A stretch of 64,000 bases of DNA, taken from contig CALUKD010000008.1 in assembly GCA_944321125.1 (NCBI GenBank), positions 1 through 64,000 on the forward strand, given 5' to 3'. Under the pieces are notes generated by a model that was not told where the DNA came from, searched no databases, and was given only the letters and a program-made list of their open reading frames with translations. The DNA is from Candidatus Butyricimonas faecavium. GTDB lineage: Bacteria; Bacteroidota; Bacteroidia; Bacteroidales; Marinifilaceae. Position numbers and translations under genes: made by a program. Numbering within the stretch: the stretch's first letter is position 1; every line of letters starts with the position of its first letter. Positions 22,201 to 31,400 of the stretch are shown in pieces.

Positions 22201-22497
22201 TTACATTAAATTGCAATAAGTGTAATTATCAATAGTGCTTAATAAAACTGGAAGTACATCAACGTTGCGTGAAGACATGTACACTTCATCGTCGATCACG
22301 ATATACCTACGATCTTTCACTAGATAAATCAAAATATCAGGGAAACTTAAAAATGCTTGATCAAGCAAAATTTTATGATCCTCGTCAGGGGCAAAGCTTG
22401 ACTCCATGAATCTTTTGAGCGTTGAAAACTCGTGTTCAACGAAGTTAACATCTTTAAAATAACCGGTTAATTCATCCTTGTTAATCTCTAGTCTCAT
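22201..22497 (-). CDS. Hypothetical protein in regulator operon (98 aa)
   Basis: First gene after the 22556-22587 promoter, acidic. MRLEINKDELTGYFKDVNFV start, then DILIYLVKDRRYIVIDDEVY. No family recognised. Confidence 0.55.
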   Translation of the reverse strand: MRLEINKDELTGYFKDVNFVEHEFSTLKRFMESSFAPDEDHKILLDQAFLSFPDILIYLVKDRRYIVIDDEVYMSSRNVDVLPVLLSTIDNYTYCNLM

Positions 22498-22555
22498 GTC
22501 TTTCGTGCAGAATTTATAGCGTTGCCCCCGCTTCTATTGTTATTGTTTGATGTTA

Positions 22556-22587
22556 CAAATATAATAAAAATATCGTTTGCTTGCAAA
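22556..22587 (-). promoter_or_regulatory. Promoter of the XRE regulator operon
   Basis: Minus-strand TTTG (22587-22584), 20 nt, TATATTTG (22563-22556). Full consensus. The -33 box lies inside the palindromic operator. Confidence 0.75.
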
Positions 22588-22599
22588 TATGCAAGCAAA
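22576..22599. promoter_or_regulatory. Perfect 10+4+10 palindromic operator
   Basis: TTTGCTTGCA, spacer AATA, TGCAAGCAAA. It covers the -33 box of the leftward regulator promoter, so a bound dimer would block it. The XRE protein of the same operon is the obvious candidate ligand. Confidence 0.7.
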
Positions 22600-22657
22600 T
22601 ATTTTCATGAAATGACGTTATTTATAATGGTTAAAAACAATAAAAGATACACTTGAA

Positions 22658-22683
22658 CAAAAATAAAGGGGCATCCCGCCCCT
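22658..22683 (-). terminator. Terminator at the end of the late transcript
   Basis: AGGGGC/GCCCCT (22667-22672 with 22678-22683), then on the minus strand TTTATTTTT. It separates late genes from the regulator operon. Confidence 0.75.
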
Positions 22684-22732
22684 CTAACACGCCGCCAATC
22701 GTGCCACACTTCAAGTAACTGTTTAACCGCTT

Positions 22733-22837
22733 TCAAACGATAGCGAGCATCTCCGCTATGATTATAGCAGCGACCCCGGCGATACACTCGTTATCCAGCA
22801 AGTCCATTAAATACACCAAATTAGCATCGTTTTTCAT
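22733..22837 (-). CDS. Small hydrophobic protein (34 aa)
   Basis: ATG 22837, TGA 22735-22733. Starts MKNDANLVYLMDLLDNECIA, followed by a hydrophobic helix (GVAAIIIAEMLAIV). Overlaps the gene before it by 17 nt and is the last late gene before the terminator. Confidence 0.45.
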   Translation of the reverse strand: MKNDANLVYLMDLLDNECIAGVAAIIIAEMLAIV

Positions 22838-23279
22838 GGAGCGTGTTTTTAAGTTTTACATCTATATCTTTATCGTGACAATCACATATCAATCTCTTGA
22901 TAGTCGGGAACATCATTTGCGCTATATCCCCGTTAATATAACAAGTCTCTTCTCCTTCAAGGTCTAGCCCGTTCGCCACGGCAACGTGTACTGACAAGTG
23001 ATGTAGCTCGTGAACGATCAGATTAAAATATTGTTCCGGGCTCGTTGACATGGCGAACACGACCACGGATTCCCGGGAGAAGAAATTACTGAAAGTTAAC
23101 CCGTTGTTTACCTGCCCCGTTGCTAGGTTCATGTACGCCCGCTTCAAGCTATAGCTATCACACCCGAGAGATTTTAACGTGCGCATGATCTCGTTCACGT
23201 GATACCTGGTGACGGGGTAAAAAGCGGTGACGTGCCACTTTTTACCTTTAACGGTGATATTTAACTCCTGCCGGATCAT
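22821..23279 (-). CDS. Putative zinc metallopeptidase-like protein (152 aa)
   Basis: Start ATG 23279, coupled to the upstream stop (ATGA). Contains IVHELHHLSVHVAVANG, an HExxH-type zinc motif, and about 17 residues later GEETCYINGD, with E as a possible third ligand. Starts MIRQELNITVKGKKWHVTAF. In a phage late region it might process virion proteins or act during entry. The assignment rests on this motif alone. Confidence 0.5.
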   Translation of the reverse strand: MIRQELNITVKGKKWHVTAFYPVTRYHVNEIMRTLKSLGCDSYSLKRAYMNLATGQVNNGLTFSNFFSRESVVVFAMSTSPEQYFNLIVHELHHLSVHVAVANGLDLEGEETCYINGDIAQMMFPTIKRLICDCHDKDIDVKLKNTLHEKRC

Positions 23280-23698
23280 ATCATGTCTTCCCAGGGTATA
23301 GGAATACCCTTGTCTTCTTGTTTGGTTATCCAGCAACGGAACACGCTTTCCGGTACCCCGTCAACGTCATCAATCTCGTCTTTCACCGCTTTACACAAGT
23401 GCAGCTCGTCCTCCACGCTAGACTTCCACCGGTCAGCGAGAATCATGTTCATCACGTACACGAAGTTGTAACCAACGTTGTTCTCCAGTGTTACCCCGTT
23501 CTTGGATAGCAACTCTTCCGCCTTGTCTTTAGAATACGGCTCTATGTTTTCCAGTTTCCCGGTGGCGTTGTTCTTTCGCTTCATCTGGTTCACGGCGTAC
23601 TCGCACGCTCTCTTCGAGAACGAGTACCCGTAATTCCTGAGGTACGCTCTCATCTCTTGCGGTATGTAGTTAAAACTACTTAATGCCTGTTTACACAT
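23276..23698 (-). CDS. Hypothetical late protein (140 aa)
   Basis: Starts MCKQALSSFNYIPQEMRAYL, helical, acidic C-terminus ending GIPIPWEDMI. Coupled to the metallopeptidase-like gene. No family recognised. Confidence 0.55.
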   Translation of the reverse strand: MCKQALSSFNYIPQEMRAYLRNYGYSFSKRACEYAVNQMKRKNNATGKLENIEPYSKDKAEELLSKNGVTLENNVGYNFVYVMNMILADRWKSSVEDELHLCKAVKDEIDDVDGVPESVFRCWITKQEDKGIPIPWEDMI

Positions 23699-23749
23699 GA
23701 TGGTATAATTTTAAGAGGGGCGGTTTCCCGTCCCCCGTTCTACATTTGA

Positions 23750-23989
23750 TTACATGAAACGTGGGTCGTACCCCGGGAAAAACGGATCAACACGCTCGTT
23801 CATGCCCCCGTTCATTCCACCGTTCCATTGTCCCCCGTTCTCACGGTAGCCCATTTGACCGCCACGTTGCCCATAACCTTGGTTACCGCCACGTTGTCCC
23901 ATGCTTTGCCCGATCTTGTTCAGCAACTTGTTGCATCTCTTTATATGATCTTGCAATTCTTCTCTAAGTTCGATGATTTCTTCATTCAT
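23750..23989 (-). CDS. Coiled-coil plus Gly/Gln/Asn-rich protein (79 aa)
   Basis: Residues 1-30 are helical (EEIIELREELQDHIKRC). Residues 33-65 are Gly/Gln/Arg/Asn repeats, ending PFFPGYDPRFM. Such a low-complexity tail is unusual. Possible virion or adhesive peptide, function unknown. Confidence 0.55.
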   Translation of the reverse strand: MNEEIIELREELQDHIKRCNKLLNKIGQSMGQRGGNQGYGQRGGQMGYRENGGQWNGGMNGGMNERVDPFFPGYDPRFM

Positions 23990-24000
23990 AACTTGTTGTT

Positions 24001-24432
24001 TTAATCGTTAAAAAACTCTTTTAATTCTTGTATGTCAGCAACAGTGAATTTCAAGCTGCCCAAATCTCCCACGAGCATATCAAGCATGAAGTTTTGCTGG
24101 AGGCTTATCACGGCTTCTCCCTTACCGACAACCATTTTAATCATGCCATGCTTGTATTCTTTAACGTCCATCTCTTGAAACAACCCGGCTAGAGTGTCAA
24201 TCATGACATCACTATCAACGGTTCCATCCTCGTTTGCGATAAACAAGAAGGCGGTGTCCAACCACTTGTTCACCCTGGAATCTTCCCTTGATAACAAGTT
24301 GTTGAAGCCGTTCTTGAAAAACGTCCTCGCTTGAGCTTTTTTAGGAAAAATAGAATCAATCTTGCTTTCTCCCCACGAGCGAATGGCGTCTTTCACCTCG
24401 CCCTTGAACTGGTTAAGGTCTTCTTTTTTCAT
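24001..24432 (-). CDS. Hypothetical late protein (143 aa)
   Basis: Starts MKKEDLNQFKGEVKDAIRSW, helical, with an even charge distribution and no motif. Overlaps the preceding stop by 4 nt. It travels with the next two genes as a module between tail and lysis regions and the end of the late transcript. Confidence 0.55.
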   Translation of the reverse strand: MKKEDLNQFKGEVKDAIRSWGESKIDSIFPKKAQARTFFKNGFNNLLSREDSRVNKWLDTAFLFIANEDGTVDSDVMIDTLAGLFQEMDVKEYKHGMIKMVVGKGEAVISLQQNFMLDMLVGDLGSLKFTVADIQELKEFFND

Positions 24433-24953
24433 TTTTTACCTCCCTTGCTTGAACGTTTCATCTTCTGGTACTCCGAATACGGTATGTCCGGATACTTTTC
24501 CTTGTACTCTTGAAAATCACTTATTTCCTTGTCAACCTCCGAGGCTGCCGACTTGCGCAACCTTTTTACAAGCGTTAGATGCTTGTCAAGGGCGTCTTTC
24601 CCCTCTGGGGAACCCTCCACGACTGGACGCATCATTTGCATGTATTTCGCTTGCAAGATAGACATGATGGCGTTCTGGCTCTCGACGAACTCCTCGTTAC
24701 CCGTCACGATCTCGAATTCCTTGTCCGTCATCCCGGACACGATACTCTCGATCTCGTCCCAAACAGGGGTTTGACTTTGACTCGGGTGTTGCTCTTGTCT
24801 CGACATCTGCTCCTTGGCTTGAAGCATCGCCTTCTTCTTTTGCTCGATGGCCGCCTGCATCCTCTCTAGTTCTTGGAATTGAGATTCCATGTAGCCGGGA
24901 GATTGACCCAGTAACGGATCCCCTCCCGTGAAGAAAAAGTTATTTCCTTGCAT
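24429..24953 (-). CDS. Hypothetical coiled-coil late protein (174 aa)
   Basis: Start ATG 24953 (MQGNNFFFTGGDPLLGQSPG); the longer frame upstream reads through the neighbouring gene and has no protein-like composition. Residues 25-55 are a Gln/Lys/Met-rich coiled coil, residues 130-174 charged helices ending SSKGGKK. Possibly structural. No family recognised. Confidence 0.55.
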   Translation of the reverse strand: MQGNNFFFTGGDPLLGQSPGYMESQFQELERMQAAIEQKKKAMLQAKEQMSRQEQHPSQSQTPVWDEIESIVSGMTDKEFEIVTGNEEFVESQNAIMSILQAKYMQMMRPVVEGSPEGKDALDKHLTLVKRLRKSAASEVDKEISDFQEYKEKYPDIPYSEYQKMKRSSKGGKK

Positions 24954-25009
24954 GATTTGATAATTTCGTTTTACTTGAACGCTTGCGAGTTCTTCTCTTG
25001 CTCGATTGT

Positions 25010-25771
25010 TTAAGCTGGGGTGTTGCCTCCCGTCGTGTTGTTGCGAAAACAACAGTAGCTCCCGATACCGGTGATGGTCGGCTCGGTGGGAACCACGACA
25101 ACACCTTCTACCATCTTGCACGTTTTGCGATCGGTGTAATTGATGCCGGCGGTGAACGCTTTCTCGATCTCGCACTGGATCAACTTGTCTTGATACGGTC
25201 TAACGGCGTTGCTGATGGCAACTTGTGCTTTAAGGTCACACAGCTCCTTGCGAGTTTCATCGTCCTTGTCACGGGTGTACTTGTACAAGCTAAACAACTC
25301 GGCGTTAATCCGGTTGTTAACGGCGTCAATGTTATCCCGGTTTGACTTGTACAACCCAAAATCGGCGTCAACCATCGTTTTGTACAGCCCGAATTTCTCC
25401 GCCACGTCAACCTCTCTCGAATCGGAGATAGCTTGCATGGATCCAACTTTTAATCGCCACATCTCGTTCGTGAGAGCGAGAGCGTCCTCGCATCCCTTTT
25501 CCCAAGCTTGAAAAGGCGTGGGTGCAACACAACCGGTAGCCCCGCCACCGTAAGAGTTAATGTTCACGTTACTTGGAACGCTTCCACCCCCGGCCAAGGA
25601 TGTCCCTCCCCCAAGGATAGAACCGATCCCGCCGTTGTTGCGTCCCCACAAGGCGGCGGCACCTAAAACCGTACCGATGATTCCCAAGGTGAGCCCGGCA
25701 TTCGCCCTTTCACGAGTTGAACGACGGTTTTCCCCGCCTTCCTCGTAGACTTTCTTCTCGATAATTTCCAT
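25010..25771 (-). CDS. Hypothetical late protein with Gly-rich segment (253 aa)
   Basis: Residues 27-46 are a hydrophobic helix (LTLGIIGTVLGAAALWG), followed by Gly/Ser-rich sequence to residue 80. A helical body (WEKGCEDALALTNEMWRLK) follows, with CEIEKAFTAGINY and a Cys pair YCCF near the end. The Gly-rich linker and single membrane segment suggest a virion or envelope-contact protein. Function not established. Confidence 0.55.
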   Translation of the reverse strand: MEIIEKKVYEEGGENRRSTRERANAGLTLGIIGTVLGAAALWGRNNGGIGSILGGGTSLAGGGSVPSNVNINSYGGGATGCVAPTPFQAWEKGCEDALALTNEMWRLKVGSMQAISDSREVDVAEKFGLYKTMVDADFGLYKSNRDNIDAVNNRINAELFSLYKYTRDKDDETRKELCDLKAQVAISNAVRPYQDKLIQCEIEKAFTAGINYTDRKTCKMVEGVVVVPTEPTITGIGSYCCFRNNTTGGNTPA

Positions 25772-25823
25772 GATATATTATTTTTATTTCTCCCACTATC
25801 GGGATTGAAACAAATTTCGGGAA

Positions 25824-26126
25824 TCACACGTTGCTAATTAAATTATTGGTTGCTAGTTCGTTTCTTATTTGTTGATAATTCGTTGACAAGATGAAAGAAT
25901 TCCTCTTCCTGTCGTGAAACGTGTTCTTGAGCTTGTTGACACCTTGACGGGTTAAACAAGTGTACCTTGATATTAAAGTATCGGTAAAACCGAGTTCTGA
26001 TAGTAAATTTATCAAGATAGAGCGAGCGTCAACGCATTCCTCTTTCTTGCTATGTATTAAATCGTTACCGTTTATCCCGGTCCCCTCGGAGACTATTTTT
26101 ACCACCTCTTGAAAAATTTTTTCCAT
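25824..26126 (-). CDS. DnaA C-terminal-like helix-turn-helix protein (100 aa)
   Basis: Residues 1-75 follow the DnaA domain IV/TrpR-like plan: IVSEGTGINGNDLIHSKKE, then DARSILINLLSELGFTD, then ISRYTCLTRQGVNKLKN. The DnaA ATPase domains are absent, so it is a stand-alone DNA-binding domain. It lies after the lysis genes behind a structured intergenic element, and could be a late regulator. Confidence 0.5.
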   Translation of the reverse strand: MEKIFQEVVKIVSEGTGINGNDLIHSKKEECVDARSILINLLSELGFTDTLISRYTCLTRQGVNKLKNTFHDRKRNSFILSTNYQQIRNELATNNLISNV

Positions 26127-26153
26127 TTTTTCTCGTTTTATTGAAACAAAATA

Positions 26154-26252
26154 AAAATCCTGTCGTAATATTTTCCAAGAGAGAGAGGGAGAGGAAATCT
26201 TACAACAGGATTGGGTGGTACTGGTCTTTTGGGAGAAAAACTCTCTCCCCTT
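26154..26252 (-). terminator. Structured region and terminator between u-spanin and the DnaA-C-like gene
   Basis: AATCCTGT/ACAGGATT (26156-26163 with 26205-26212, extended by GTAA/TTAC) is followed on the minus strand by TTTATTTTG. GGGAGAG (26187-26193) can pair with CTCTCCC (26243-26249), interleaved with the first stem. GGGAGA (26231-26236) can pair with the same CTCTCCC and, on the plus strand, ends in CTTTTT. Confidence 0.45.
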
Positions 26253-26255
26253 TTT

Positions 26256-26705
26256 CTATATTTTTATCAGCTTGAGTTTACGTAGTATTTTAAGGATGGA
26301 CGGGACGCTTAACCCGGCTAGCAGGATAACGAGCCACCATAACGATCTCGGGACACGATATTTCACCTTTATTACTTCAACCGGGTAAGGAACACGGATA
26401 GAATCTCGCCTTGCAACGTTCAACGAATCGTATTTTGCCTTTAGCTCGTGGTATTCATTGTCTTTGTCCCTGTATCTTTCTTTCCAGTGCCAAATTTCCT
26501 TGCTTAAAAGCTCTCCCTTGTCGTTATATTTATACACGACAGAATCACGAGTAATAACAGAGTCACGGGTATTTACAACCTCTCTTGTTGTTGTAGAGTC
26601 TTTCCCTTCCTTTTCTTTGTACTCCGTTTTCGTCGTCTCCACTGGAACATACTGTATGCTCCGGCAGGAAACACAAAGCAATAACAACAAAACAACAATC
26701 TTCAT
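26256..26705 (-). CDS. u-spanin (lipoprotein with C-terminal TM)
   Basis: 149 aa. The N-terminal signal MKIVVLLLLLCVSC carries a lipobox cysteine at 14. A charged periplasmic helix follows, and a C-terminal membrane helix SLWWLVILLAGLSVPSIL (about 120-137) with a basic tail. A lipid anchor in the outer membrane plus a C-terminal inner-membrane helix is the single-protein spanin layout, which disrupts the outer membrane at the end of lysis. Overlaps the endolysin gene by 4 nt, completing the lysis cassette. Confidence 0.75.
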   Translation of the reverse strand: MKIVVLLLLLCVSCRSIQYVPVETTKTEYKEKEGKDSTTTREVVNTRDSVITRDSVVYKYNDKGELLSKEIWHWKERYRDKDNEYHELKAKYDSLNVARRDSIRVPYPVEVIKVKYRVPRSLWWLVILLAGLSVPSILKILRKLKLIKI

Positions 26706-27157
26706 TGCACGTACTTTTTATAATTAGCGATAAACTCTTCCTCCGTCCCCTTGCCTAGAGTCGTGTTAAAGTAGCGTTTCCAGTATCTCGCCCATCCATC
26801 GAGATCGGACGGTATAGCTTCTCTCACCCGGAGATAATGAACACGTGCCATGCAGATCGCTAGCAAGTCGTTATTCTCTATATCTTCAGCCTTGAAACGG
26901 GATATTCTAGCAACACGTTCTATCCTCGCTGCAAGTTCCGGCTTGTAACGGAGGTAATTGTTCACTATATCGTTAAACGTTGCCGGCTCCATTTGAAATA
27001 TCCCTAGAGCCGGGCCGCCACCCATTTGCTTTCTATATTTGCCTAAATGGCTCTCCTGCGCCGCCGTCCCCATCAACAGGTTCACGGCGTTGTCAGAGTG
27101 AAGGTTTAACTCCTTCAACACCGACGTTATCAAGTTTCTAAGCGTTACCTTGTTCAT
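26702..27157 (-). CDS. Endolysin, lysozyme-like transglycosylase fold
   Basis: 151 aa. MGTAAQESHLGKYRKQ (catalytic Glu near residue 34) and GPALGIFQMEPAT (about 48-60) are the E...GxxQ...P pattern of goose-type/SLT-like lysozymes. No signal peptide, so release would depend on the holin. Lies between the coiled-coil membrane gene and the spanin. Confidence 0.8.
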   Translation of the reverse strand: MNKVTLRNLITSVLKELNLHSDNAVNLLMGTAAQESHLGKYRKQMGGGPALGIFQMEPATFNDIVNNYLRYKPELAARIERVARISRFKAEDIENNDLLAICMARVHYLRVREAIPSDLDGWARYWKRYFNTTLGKGTEEEFIANYKKYVQ

Positions 27158-27533
27158 TTATAAAATCATTAGGTGGAACCCTTTTAAAACACTTCAACGC
27201 TATGTTACATTTCAAGAAATCTAATCTCTGGTTTTCCATCTTTAAACGTGTTATCTCTTCCATGCTTTCCCGTATCCTTAAACGATCCTCGTTCTTCTCC
27301 GAGTAAAGCCTGCTCACCGTTTCCTCTAGCTCTATTACCTTCGCTTCCTTCTTATCGTACAACTCCTTCCATTCCGCAGCGTATTGACTTGTATTGTCCG
27401 CCTCTGCCTTGACCGCCGCCGCCGTCTCTTTTCGTTTCTTGGAACTGTAGAACAAGAATATCCCGAGCAACGGCACGATTATTATCGTAACGATCTTGCT
27501 GATCAGGTCCACTATCTCTTTTAATTCTTCCAT
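27138..27533 (-). CDS. Membrane-anchored coiled-coil protein of the lysis cassette
   Basis: 131 aa from ATG 27533; an earlier GTG is less likely. One TM helix near residues 12-32 (IVTIIIVPLLGIFLFY) and then a coiled coil to about 105. It overlaps the endolysin gene by 20 nt and follows the small holin candidate. It could be a pinholin or antiholin partner, or a virion-unrelated scaffold. Unsure. Confidence 0.55.
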   Translation of the reverse strand: MEELKEIVDLISKIVTIIIVPLLGIFLFYSSKKRKETAAAVKAEADNTSQYAAEWKELYDKKEAKVIELEETVSRLYSEKNEDRLRIRESMEEITRLKMENQRLDFLKCNIALKCFKRVPPNDFINEQGNA

Positions 27534-27538
27534 CGCTA

Positions 27539-27709
27539 TCACTTGATATACTTATCACGAAACATCTTGCCCCAGAATCCAAGCACCACGCCGCAACCGA
27601 AGGAAATAACACTCGTCAACGACACCCAAGCCGGGACCACCTTCACGAGAACGATCAACGCCACCACCGATAGGGCAACGATCAACCAAAAAATCTGTTT
27701 CTTACTCAT
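27539..27709 (-). CDS. Holin candidate (56 aa, two TM helices)
   Basis: ATG 27709, TGA 27541-27539. MSKKQIFWLIVALSVVALIV is the first helix, and VSLTSVISFGCGVVLGFWG the second, with basic ends at both termini. Length and topology match class II holins, and it is the first gene of the holin, coiled-coil, endolysin, spanin series. Confidence 0.6.
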   Translation of the reverse strand: MSKKQIFWLIVALSVVALIVLVKVVPAWVSLTSVISFGCGVVLGFWGKMFRDKYIK

Positions 27710-27729
27710 AGAATTTTAAATTTAAGTTA

Positions 27730-27802
27730 TACCTTTGTCTCGGGGTTACAAGGTAGCCTCTTGCATAAGCGGGGTCTGTTCCGAGACGGAACGCCCCTTT
27801 TT
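27730..27802 (+). ncRNA. Possible plus-strand small RNA opposite the late genes
   Basis: TACCTTTG (27730-27737) resembles a -7 box but lacks a -33 box. A strong plus-strand terminator follows: GGGG and GTTCC pairing with GGAAC and CCCC (27770-27798), then TTTTTT. GTCTCGG (27737-27743) is the exact complement of CCGAGAC in the terminator loop, so a crossed pair is possible. No plus-strand gene is present to be terminated. Confidence 0.35.
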
Positions 27803-28095
27803 TATTCTCCAACCTTCACGATTTGCTGCAATATCCTGCGCTCGACCAAGCCGGGACTTATCCCGAGTTCCTTGATGGTTTTCTCGAATAATTCTTTCTC
27901 CCTGTCATCAAACTCGACCTTTTCTCCATTGTAAATAGCCTTGCACTTGTCATCAAGTCCAACGTCTCTCACTTGATTATACACGCTACTGCCGATGTGT
28001 TTGTTCAAAGGCTTGTCATCCGGAAAACCGTTTCTCCAGTCGTGACCGTCAAGATCAACTAGGTCTACCTTGTTCACGTCAAATTCGTACCTCAT
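27802..28095 (-). CDS. Hypothetical late protein (97 aa)
   Basis: Starts MRYEFDVNKVDLVDLDGHDW, acidic, helical C-terminus (EKELFEKTIKELG). Coupled to the next gene (4-nt overlap). Its position after the long tail protein suggests a tail accessory or chaperone. Confidence 0.55.
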   Translation of the reverse strand: MRYEFDVNKVDLVDLDGHDWRNGFPDDKPLNKHIGSSVYNQVRDVGLDDKCKAIYNGEKVEFDDREKELFEKTIKELGISPGLVERRILQQIVKVGE

Positions 28096-28388
28096 AACGC
28101 TTGATCGATTTTAATTTGGTTAAAGAATTCCGTGATTTTAGTTTCAAGTTCTGAAACGAACCCGGAGGGAAGGGAAGAACTGTTCAAGTTATTGAATATC
28201 CTTTTTTCCACGTCATAACTACCATTAACGTTCATGTAAATGGCCTCGCCACTCGTCTCCACGCTCCCGTTCGCGTTGAATGATACCGTTGAAGGTATAT
28301 TACCCTTCTCGAACTCTGATGATAAATTAACGTTGATGCCTTGCACCTGTTCGTTACTTCTTGCTGAAATGTAATAATTTATTTCCAT
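28092..28388 (-). CDS. Hypothetical tail-region protein (98 aa)
   Basis: Start ATG 28388; a TTG two codons before is less likely. Starts MEINYYISARSNEQVQGINV, beta-rich then helical. It sits between the large tail protein and a small acidic protein, as seen for fibre-assembly or tip proteins. No family recognised. Confidence 0.5.
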   Translation of the reverse strand: MEINYYISARSNEQVQGINVNLSSEFEKGNIPSTVSFNANGSVETSGEAIYMNVNGSYDVEKRIFNNLNSSSLPSGFVSELETKITEFFNQIKIDQAL

Positions 28389-28410
28389 GATCAAATATTA
28401 AAATGATTAA

Positions 28411-31400
28411 TTATCTAAAACTTATCCCTGATGCCCCAAGCGTGTTTATAATCCATCCTTTATAATTTTTAGAATACACTGCAATAGCCCCAATGTCCGT
28501 GTTTGTTAAAACTGCATATGCCTTCGTGACTCTATCATAATTTAATATGTCAGTATCATCTTGCGTATGAATTACCACGTTGGCACTCCGTCCACACGGT
28601 ATAAACCAAACGCTATACCCGTTAGGAGTGGCATTATCAACCCAAGGCAAATAAATGTTTATATTTTTAGTGTTATTAGTGAATACCATTGTTTCATCAA
28701 GGGGTAACCATCTATCTTGTGATCCGGTAAGGAGACAGGATAACGGGGTATATCTTCCCGCGATGTAGCCATTTCTAACAACTACATCTCCAGATTCAAC
28801 GTCAATTGCTAAAGGTTTTTTTGATGGCGTTGAGTAATCATTAATTGCTGACAATTTCAATGCGGTAACTTCAGATTGAGCACCATAACCACTGTTGTTA
28901 TGAGCCACAATTTCCATCCCTGTTATAGAAGCATTGGTTCCTATAGCGGTAATCCTTGAAGCCTGTAAAAGTCCGGATGACGGGATTAAAATACCGCTCC
29001 CGCTAGCGTAAACGGATAATCCATTTTTGGCATAACATGACCCGACTAGGGTGTTTGGATTGAAATCAGTAGAACGAATCCCGTTGTTGGTTATCAACAT
29101 TCCTCCTATCTCCCCGCTTGTAGACGTTATTTTCCCCGTTATCTCCGCGTTCGTCATGATAACCTTTCCAACCTTATCCACCGAGAATACCCCTCCATTC
29201 ACCGAAATAACCTTGTCCCCGACACCGAAAATGTTAACCTTGTTCCCGTTCCCGTCTTTTATCACCGTGGCCCCGGTAATCTCAACCATTTCCGGTTTAA
29301 TAGAAACGATCGTCCCGCTTCCGTTCTTCGTGACGATAGCATCAATGCTGCTCGTGTTGACTTGTAATTGAGAACCTTGCTGGTTGACAACTTGATTTAA
29401 CGAGTTAAAATCGGTCTTCTTGGCGTAAACGGTCACGGAGTCCGGGTTGTTGTTTATCCCCGCGACGGTCTCGGTCTTGGCTATCTCCACGATGTCCCCG
29501 TACCCGTCGGCGGTCAGGTCGAAAACAGTGGCGTAGTCCACGAACCATTCCAAAGGGTCGCTATCCGGTTTTACCGGGCCAGAAAGGTAAAGGTGATTCA
29601 CGGTGTGAAAAGTTCCGGTCAGACCGCAAGTCTCCTTGAAGATGTAAGTCTCGTATTTCCCCGTTCCCACCATGGGGGTTAGAAATTCCTGCTTGTAACC
29701 AGTTCCATGTGAATTATGAGCGTTTTTAAGCGTGTACCCGACTGGAATCTTGGCACTCACTTTAACGATGAACACGGCGTTAGCCCGGGATTTATTGCCA
29801 AACATAAAGCCTCCAAGATGACTGGTAGTCGTTCCCCCGTACGCTTTAATGTACAGGCACCAGTCCGAACCGTTGAATGGAGAACCAGACGCTTCTTCTT
29901 TCACGTGTGCTGCCACGTCTGCCGTGAACGAGTTTGAAGAGGTGTTTCCAGTGGATTTCGAAATCCTGTTGAGTACAACCGACCCATTACCGTTATTGCC
30001 GTTATTTTGCGCCCCGTATCCTACAATCCCGTTTAATCCCTTCTTGAACTCCGGGTCAGCGTACAGCATCTTTCCCCCGTCCATGCCGATCGCCCCGGTT
30101 GCCTTGTCGGCTTGCGCTTTCGCCGCTGCCGCAATCGAGTTAAGGATAGTTTGACGGGCGGTGTAGTATGCAGATATGTTGTTGTAATCAGAACTCACCG
30201 CTATGTTCTCCGGTGACGTTGCTGTGTACTTGTTTAAAGCGTCTATGGCTGCGTCGTATGCCGCCATGTAAGACGCTAACGAGATTACATACCTGTTGGC
30301 GTTCGCCTCGATGTCCTTCTGCTCGGATTGTATATCGCTCTTCTGCTGCCTCAATGCCGTTTTCTCTTGCGGGGAGATGTAGTTATCGCTCGCCCACGTT
30401 GTTAGCTTTGAATTTGCTGCATTAGCATCAGCCTGCGCTTGATTCGCCGTTGATTGAGCGGCATTGGCGGCTGATTGGGCAGTATTGGCCGATGTTTGAG
30501 CATTATCCGCAACTTTCTTTATCGTGTCCTGTATCGCCTTGTCCGCTTCCCCGACCCTCGTTTGGTAAGCGGATAAAGCGTTATTGTAAGCGGAGAATTT
30601 AGCGTCCACGTCTGCTTTCTCCGTTGCCGTTGCCTTCCCGTCTGCGATAGCCGTGTTGATCGAGTTGATCAAGTTCGTGTGAGCGGTGTTGTATGCCGTC
30701 TTGGCGCTTGCGAGGTTCGTTTTAGCCGTACCGGTTAGATAGGCGTTAGCGTACAACTTGGTATAGTAAGCGTCAATATCCGCTTTTTCGGCGTTTAACA
30801 CGTTAATGTTTGAAGCTATCGCTTTCGCCTCTGCCTCGCTGATAATACCGTCCTTGAACGTGGTGTTAATCGTGGTGTCCAGATTAGAAACGGCATCGCT
30901 CACGTCTTTAATATCCTTCGCAACGTCACCCGGTGATGGACTCCAGCCCTGAGAGGCTATCTCCCCGGCAGTGAGCATTGAATACTCGATGTCAATCCCG
31001 GCGGGATAAGAGGCCGCAGTACTGGCACTCCACATCCAGTAAATTTTGTAATCATGCTCGATAGATACCGCAAAAGTGAATGATACTCCCGAGAAAACAG
31101 GTGAAATAGAAATTCCGTCAACGCCTACACGATCGCTAGTTCCATCTTTATAAACGTAACAATGACAAGATGATATATTTATACCTTTTGCCCTCATTTT
31201 TATCGTGTATACCCCTGAGTGTAAATGCACGACGGGAAATTGTACTCCCGGAGTACTTGAAGTTTTCGAGCTTCTCACCTGCAGTACCCCGTCAACCACG
31301 TTCAACGTCACGTCTTGATTCCGTACATACCCTTCCGTCCCGAACTGGAATTTGCTGTTATCAAGAAGGTTAACGTTACTCTGCCCGGTTAGGTCTTCAG

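Noticed and set aside
24954-25175. N-terminal extension of the 174-aa late protein
   Set aside because: It overlaps the upstream gene in another frame and has Arg/His-rich shadow composition; ATG 24953 fits better.
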